Assembly: GCA_016464825.1 (NCBI GenBank)
Contig: JAEKNQ010000040.1
Span: forward strand, 124,001 to 188,000
Length of the DNA: 64,000 nt
Reading direction: 5' to 3'
DNA from: Candidatus Dormiibacter inghamiae
Lineage (GTDB): Bacteria; Chloroflexota; Dormibacteria; Dormibacterales; Dormibacteraceae
Shown here: positions 59,620 to 64,000 of the stretch, one piece after another
Layout: every line of letters starts with the position of its first letter
Numbering within the stretch: position 1 is the first letter of the stretch
Notes under the pieces: generated by a model
The model's input: the letters and a program-made list of their open reading frames with translations, nothing else
Told to the model about the DNA's origin: nothing
The model's database searches: none
Program-made: the position numbers and the translations under genes

Positions 59620-60117
59620 ATGGAGATCGAAGCCGTGATGGGAGACATCACCCAGGAACAGGTGGATGCCATAGTCAACGCGGCCAACTCCAGCCTGCTG
59701 GGCGGCGGTGGTGTGGATGGCGCCATCCACCGCGCCGCCGGTCCCGAGCTGCTGGCGGCCTGCCGTCCGCTCGGTGGCTGCTCGGCTGGCCAGGCGAAGC
59801 CGACTCCCGGCTTCCGCCTGCCGGCCCGCTGGGTAATCCACACGGTCGGTCCTGTGTGGCACGGCGGCGGGGGAGGAGAGGCCCATCTGCTCGCCTCCTG
59901 CTACCGGCGGTCGCTCGAGGTGGCCGACGAGCTGGGCGTTCAAAGAGTCGCCTTCCCAGCCATCTCAACCGGGATCTACGGCTACCCCAAGGAGGCCGCC
60001 GCCAGGGTCGCAGTCAGCACGCTGCGAGAGACCCCAACCCGGGTCAAGCTGGCGCGGCTGGTCGCCTTCAGCCCCGATCAGCTGAGCCTTTACCAGGATC
60101 TCCTCACCGTTCGGTAG
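59620..60117 (+). CDS. Macro-domain protein
   Basis: 165 residues from ATG 59620. [41 protein letters not shown] is the ADP-ribose-binding macro domain opening with the conserved Asp and Asn; the loop [15 protein letters not shown] is the second contact. Such proteins hydrolyse O-acetyl-ADP-ribose or remove ADP-ribose from proteins. The extended open frame 5' of this ATG has no matching residues. Confidence 0.92.
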   Translation: MEIEAVMGDITQEQVDAIVNAANSSLLGGGGVDGAIHRAAGPELLAACRPLGGCSAGQAKPTPGFRLPARWVIHTVGPVWHGGGGGEAHLLASCYRRSLEVADELGVQRVAFPAISTGIYGYPKEAAARVAVSTLRETPTRVKLARLVAFSPDQLSLYQDLLTVR

Positions 60118-60136
60118 CTTCCGAACCCGAATTGAG

Positions 60137-60766
60137 CTAGGCGCTGAAGAGCGTGATGGCCCCGCTCAGCAGGAGCACTGTAGTCCAGGCCAGGTCCAGG
60201 TTCAGCCAGCCCCTGCGCAGGAAGCCCAGACCGAGCTTCTCATAGACGACCACCGAGAGCACGCCCATCACCGCGACCATCGCGGCCACGTGGACGGTGG
60301 CTGCCAGCGCCGCCGTGAGACCCAGCTGGCTCGGATTGGAAAAGTGGTCCCCGACCGGCAGCCCGAGCAGAACTGGGGCCAGCATGAGCCCGGCGCCATG
60401 TGCCGATGACATCAGGAACGACCAGGCGACGAGGCCAAGAATGCCCACCCGCATGCCAAAGCCGCGGGGATGCGCTCGGGGCCGGGCCAAGGTCCAGAGA
60501 CCCACGCCGACCAGGGCCAGGGCGGCCAGCAACCGCACAGTGTGCGGCGGCACCAGCTGCTGGGTCAAGCCGATCGCCAGCAGGACCAGCACTATCGACA
60601 TCTCGTGCCCGACAGCGATTGGCACAAGTGAGCCGAGAACTGCGCGACGGCTGCTCTCCTGCAGCCCGCGGCCTACAGCGAACAGCCAACCCATCCCCGG
60701 GTTGACACCGTGATAGGCGCCCAACCCGATCAGCGCCAGCCATGGCCAGGCCTCGCCCCAGCTCAT
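60137..60766 (-). CDS. Membrane protein downstream of SBP56
   Basis: 209 residues with about six hydrophobic segments. LGAYHGVNPGMGWLFAVGRGLQES and PIAVGHEMSIVLVLLAIGL show conserved-looking helices with two His. It belongs to the NicO/HupE-type general layout. It starts 19 bases after the SBP56 gene on the same strand, so it is probably co-transcribed, perhaps moving copper or a methanethiol-related compound; this is an inference from position. Confidence 0.65.
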   Translation of the reverse strand: MSWGEAWPWLALIGLGAYHGVNPGMGWLFAVGRGLQESSRRAVLGSLVPIAVGHEMSIVLVLLAIGLTQQLVPPHTVRLLAALALVGVGLWTLARPRAHPRGFGMRVGILGLVAWSFLMSSAHGAGLMLAPVLLGLPVGDHFSNPSQLGLTAALAATVHVAAMVAVMGVLSVVVYEKLGLGFLRRGWLNLDLAWTTVLLLSGAITLFSA

Positions 60767-60785
60767 CTAAGTACTAGCAGCACAA

Positions 60786-62171
60786 CTAGGGATAGCAGTA
60801 CGAGTCCGAGGAAGCGTCACCGCCTTCCAGGTGGATCTGGTGAGCGCGCTGCTCGGTGCGGACGAAGAACTCAGGATCGATTCTCAGGCCGCCGTGCTCG
60901 TCAGCGTCCAGCTTGACCAGCCAGCTCTCCACTCCTTCCGGGTAAAACTGCGCGTCCCAGGACCCGTACAGCGAGTTGGAGAGATAAACCCGCCGGCCGT
61001 CCCGGCTCACCTCCACCATCTGCGGTCCCCCATTCAGCTGGCCTGAGCCGTTCCAGCCAGTCCGCTCCACAATCCCGCCCAGCCTTACCGACCCGGTCTC
61101 CCGAGGCCTGAACGGATCCAAGACGTCATAGCGCTTGATCTCACCGGTGCCCCAGGCCGACACGTAAAGCCAGCGGTCATCCAGCGAGAGGTTGATGTCA
61201 GTGATCAGCGGGGCCACGGCTTTGAACGGCTGCAGGATCGGCGGCAGCTGCGAGGGATCGGCGGGCTCGGCGGGGATCTCGATCACCTTCTTCACTGCCC
61301 AGCGGGAGCCTTCCAGGTACCACAACCAGACAGATCCGCTGAGGTCCTTCAAACTCGTCACCACTCCCACGAAGCCATAGGCGCGGGTGGGATCGTGCGC
61401 GGGACGCAGCTCCAGCACCATCTGCTGCTCGGCACCCAGGTCGAGCGCCTGCTTGTGGCGCCGCCGCGGCAGGTCCCAAATATGAAGGTGGTGGCCGTAT
61501 TCGCCGGCCAGGAGCAGCTCGCCGTTGACACCGTCCTCGATCATCTTGGGCGTGCCCCACTCGCTGGTCAGAGCGACGTCATAACCGAGGTGCCACCAGA
61601 AGTCGTAGGCGAGGAACTGCGGACCGCGGTCCAGCTCGAAGCGGCCCTTGACGGTGAAGTTGTCGTGGTCGAGGATGAAGATCCCGCCGGGCCCGCCACC
61701 GTCGGGCGCGCCGAGCGCGCTCACATAGACCCCGTCAGGGCCGCAGTGGAGGGTGTGCGGGCGGCTGTAGCCTGTCTTGTTCGCAATCTCTTCGGGCTCG
61801 ATGGTCTTGACGATCTGGGGTCGCCGGGGATCCGGCTTGGTGTCGATCACGTAGATGCGGCTCGAGCGCAGCCCAGGGACCAGCAGGTAGCGGCGCTCGA
61901 TGTGGGGGTGAGGGGCGTAGGGGCACAGGGCGGAGCTGCAGGCGTTCCAGCCAAAGTGATGCAGTTCGTCCCCCAGGTTGGGCATGTCGAGCTTGTTCAC
62001 CACTTGGCGGTAACTCTGCGAGCTGGGATCGACGTCAACTGTCAGCAGGGCGTCGGGACTCTGCGCGGCGGGGTCGAACGTGACCATGTAGGCAAGTGTC
62101 TCGGCGGGCGCGTCGCCGGCCAGCCGTGGCGACGGATAGAAGGTGGGGTCGGGTCGAAGAAGCGTGGCCAT
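60786..62171 (-). CDS. SBP56-family protein (methanethiol-oxidase-like)
   Basis: 461 residues, the usual length. GWNACSSALCPYAPHPHIERRYLLVPGLRSSRIYVID, SRPHTLHCGPDGVYVSALG, LGYDVALTSEWGTPKM and YGHHLHIWDLP are the conserved blades of the SBP56 beta-propeller; the clustered His residues and the C-terminal RAHQIHLEGGD may bind copper, as in methanethiol oxidase. The Cys pair CSSALC is the usual selenium/thiol site. Methanethiol oxidase converts CH3SH to formaldehyde, H2S and H2O2; whether this copy does so is not proved. SD GGGAGG before the ATG. Heads a two-gene operon. Confidence 0.88.
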   Translation of the reverse strand: MATLLRPDPTFYPSPRLAGDAPAETLAYMVTFDPAAQSPDALLTVDVDPSSQSYRQVVNKLDMPNLGDELHHFGWNACSSALCPYAPHPHIERRYLLVPGLRSSRIYVIDTKPDPRRPQIVKTIEPEEIANKTGYSRPHTLHCGPDGVYVSALGAPDGGGPGGIFILDHDNFTVKGRFELDRGPQFLAYDFWWHLGYDVALTSEWGTPKMIEDGVNGELLLAGEYGHHLHIWDLPRRRHKQALDLGAEQQMVLELRPAHDPTRAYGFVGVVTSLKDLSGSVWLWYLEGSRWAVKKVIEIPAEPADPSQLPPILQPFKAVAPLITDINLSLDDRWLYVSAWGTGEIKRYDVLDPFRPRETGSVRLGGIVERTGWNGSGQLNGGPQMVEVSRDGRRVYLSNSLYGSWDAQFYPEGVESWLVKLDADEHGGLRIDPEFFVRTEQRAHQIHLEGGDASSDSYCYP

Positions 62172-62358
62172 ACGTGCCTCCCTTTCAGCTCTGAATGGTG
62201 GTCAGGAGTACGTGCCGGCCGCACGGACCGGCGGCGCTCACTTTAGGAGCGCTCTAGAAGCAGAAAACGGCCGGGGCGTAGACGACCCGCTGGGCGGGCC
62301 AGGCGACCTCGCGCGTCAGCATGGACAGGATTCTAGCGAGGGAAGCTTCCGCTTCGGT

Positions 62359-63228
62359 TCAGGCGCGCCGGGCCAGGATCACCGTGCCGCGCAGGTGGCG
62401 CACCATGCGGGCGAAAGCGGCTTGCACCAGCACTGATGAGTTTCGCTGCTCAGCGAACGCGCCCAGCACGGTTGTCTGGTAGGCCCGCGAGAACTCCAGA
62501 ATCGTGGCCGCAGCGCTGTCGGAGCTGCGCTCCCGGATCTCAACCCGCCGGTAATGGATGCTGTCCACCAGCTCATGAAAGCGCTCAGACATGGCGGCTC
62601 GGAGGCGGTGATGATGCCGGTTCTCGACTACGTGAAGGATGGTCAGCAGACCCTCTCGAGACTCTGCCAGAGCCGCTCCGAGCTTGACCGCCAGCGGGGC
62701 GTTGGTGCCGCCGCGGACGGGCACCAGGACTCCATGACCGCCGCTGGAACCGTCAGGATCCGGTCGCACCAGGGCCAGGTTGGCCGGCGGGTCGGAGACG
62801 AGGTCCTCCAACACCGCAGCGAGCAGCCGAGGCCGCCGGCTGGTCAGTCCAGGCCATTCCACCACCACCAGGTTGCTGCCGTTCTCGTAGACGGCCTCTC
62901 TGATGCCCTGACGCACGTCGTGGCTGACGCGTGTCTGCACGTTGAGGCGGCTGGCCCGGCCGGAGGTGTCGATGCTGGCGATCCAGCGGAGCAGATCCCG
63001 CCGACGCTCCTCGAGGACGTGGGGAAGGTTGGGCAGGTTTGTCCGCGGCACCTCCACGATGCCCAGCACGTCGCCGGAGCTGCGCGTGCTCGCTGATAGA
63101 AGGTCGGCGATCTGGAGCAGCGGCGTCGCAGTCTGGGCGCGGATCACTGGCACCAGCATCCGCCACTCCTCCAGACGCGGCTCCCAGTGAGCCAGCTCGG
63201 TCGCACGCTGCCGCGCCGCCGCTTGCAT
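62359..63228 (-). CDS. Tandem universal-stress-protein-like protein
   Basis: 289 residues from the ATG at 63228. Two USP-like folds: LVPVIRAQTATPLLQIADLLSAS with VEWPGLT in the first, and VLVPVRGGTNAPLAVKLGAALAE with YQTTVLGAFAEQRNSSVLVQAAFARMVRHLRGTVILARRA in the second. The ATP-binding G-x2-G-x9-G pattern is poorly kept. No transporter is fused to it. An upstream TTG at 63237 is less likely. The 187-base gap between it and SBP56 holds nothing I recognise. Confidence 0.6.
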   Translation of the reverse strand: MQAAARQRATELAHWEPRLEEWRMLVPVIRAQTATPLLQIADLLSASTRSSGDVLGIVEVPRTNLPNLPHVLEERRRDLLRWIASIDTSGRASRLNVQTRVSHDVRQGIREAVYENGSNLVVVEWPGLTSRRPRLLAAVLEDLVSDPPANLALVRPDPDGSSGGHGVLVPVRGGTNAPLAVKLGAALAESREGLLTILHVVENRHHHRLRAAMSERFHELVDSIHYRRVEIRERSSDSAAATILEFSRAYQTTVLGAFAEQRNSSVLVQAAFARMVRHLRGTVILARRA

Positions 63229-63313
63229 TGGAAGCAAGGCTACCGGCGCCGGCCTGACGCCAAGCGGGCCCGGCCCCCATCAGCCGTGCCTGCACAAGAG
63301 TCTAGACGCCGGG

Positions 63314-64000
63314 GTGCCCGATCATGGCTTCATGGCCTTTCTGCCGCGAGCGGGGGCGCTGGGCATAGCGTTTTCGGCCGGGCAGGTGCTGATCCGGGAG
63401 GCCGACGGCGTCCCGCCGCTGCTGGCGGAACTGGACTATCCCGCTGAAGTCGAGCCGATCTGGCTGGGCGACCTGGCCGGAAGGGAATGCTGGGGGCTCA
63501 ACCTGGCGCTGGCGCAAGTGCCGCCCGGCCTGTGCATGCTCAGTCTCCGCGAGCTGATGGCTGCTGTCACCGATCAGACGTTGGTTGCCATGGTCGCGCG
63601 GGCCGCTCAGATTCTGGAGTGGTGGGACGCCCACGCCTTCTGCGGCCGCTGCGGCACCCCCACCGAGCCGCACGAGAGCGAGAGAGCCCGGGTCTGTCCG
63701 CGCTGCCACACCGCGCACTACCCCCGCATCACGCCGGCAGTGATCACCCTTGTGCACAGGCCGGGCGAGATACTCCTGGCTCGCAACCATCTCAATCGCT
63801 CAGGCATGTTCGCCCTGGTCGCGGGCTTCGTCGAGCCGGGCGAAACGCTGGAACAGGGGGTCGCCCGGGAGGTGCGGGAAGAGGTCGGCTTGGAGGTGGA
63901 GGAGATCCGATACGCCGGCAGTCAGCCCTGGCCCTTTCCCAGCCAGCTGATGATTGGCTTTCACGCACGTTATCGCTCCGGCGAGATAGCGCTCCAGGAA
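63314..64000 (+). CDS. NudC-type NADH pyrophosphatase (Nudix), cut by the window end
   Basis: At least 229 residues, still open at the window end. The zinc ribbon is FCGRCGTPTEPHESERARVCPRCHTAHYPR; the Nudix box is GFVEPGETLEQGVAREVREEVGLEVE, followed by SQPWPFPSQLM, the motif that marks NADH diphosphatases. These enzymes cleave NADH and decap NAD-capped RNA. Start is GTG 63314 or ATG 63332, both in frame; TAGACG just before the GTG fits a leaderless start. Confidence 0.88.
   Translation, partial: MPDHGFMAFLPRAGALGIAFSAGQVLIREADGVPPLLAELDYPAEVEPIWLGDLAGRECWGLNLALAQVPPGLCMLSLRELMAAVTDQTLVAMVARAAQILEWWDAHAFCGRCGTPTEPHESERARVCPRCHTAHYPRITPAVITLVHRPGEILLARNHLNRSGMFALVAGFVEPGETLEQGVAREVREEVGLEVEEIRYAGSQPWPFPSQLMIGFHARYRSGEIALQE

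Overview
The window is high-GC DNA from a free-living bacterium. The mix of F420/deazaflavin-type enzymes (an LLM-class oxidoreductase and a DUF385-type protein), a form I aerobic CO dehydrogenase, a decayed DUF222 gene, a copper-type SBP56 protein and a YvcK protein with N-terminal membrane segments suggests a soil-type lineage between Chloroflexota and Actinobacteriota, for example Candidatus Dormibacterota. This is an inference from gene content; no rRNA is present to test it. Genes are densely packed, often with 4-base ATGA-type overlaps. Many operon-leading genes have a TANNCT-type -10 box that ends only 6-9 bases before the start codon, so leaderless transcription looks common.

Layout. 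0.2-2.9 kb: a slipin, an LLM oxidoreductase and small genes. 2.5-8.1 kb: an operon of a VOC protein, an isopropylmalate-dehydrogenase-like enzyme, aconitase-like large and small subunits, a LeuA/homocitrate-synthase-like enzyme and an orphan 2-oxoacid dehydrogenase E1 alpha. Together these form a 2-oxoacid chain-elongation module. 8.1-11.3 kb: a structured intergenic region, a 43-residue peptide made of five DWVNG-type heptapeptides, and a large GAF/PAS histidine kinase. 11-25 kb: mixed housekeeping and accessory genes (MFS, RnfD-like, BNR-repeat protein, RidA, PAP2, YvcK, tRNA-Gln, nitroreductase, amidohydrolase), one frameshifted SRPBCC-GNAT gene and a decayed DUF222 gene. 25.2-26.2 kb: an HTH / Clp-N / double zinc-finger fusion with a palindrome over its own promoter.

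26.4-34.2 kb, minus strand: an operon of an esterase, an ATP-grasp ligase, a circularly permuted ATP-grasp-like ligase, a GCS2 carboxylate-amine ligase and cobalamin-dependent methionine synthase. Its first four genes look like a peptide or amide-bond biosynthesis cassette. 34.3-37.0 kb: an ECF vitamin/metal transporter. 37.4-40.2 kb: an AbrB-type regulator, a cold-shock protein, a DNA glycosylase and membrane proteins. 40.3-46.0 kb: the CO dehydrogenase operon (coxM, a small zinc ribbon, coxS, coxL, an XdhC-YHS fusion and a MocA-like cytidylyltransferase).

46.1-49.6 kb: ilvB-ilvN-leuA behind a classical attenuator (a branched-chain-rich leader peptide followed by a terminator). 49.7-53.1 kb: a lipoprotein, a thiolase, a DUF385 protein and a glycine-repeat protein, followed by a duplicated, frameshifted copy of the thiolase tail. 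53.8-54.6 kb: a 51-residue protein divergent from a CGNR zinc-finger regulator, with a shared palindrome. 55.4-59.6 kb: a DUF4129 / MoxR / DUF58 cluster. 59.6-64 kb: a macro-domain protein, SBP56 with a membrane protein, a tandem USP protein, and a NudC-type NADH pyrophosphatase cut by the window end.
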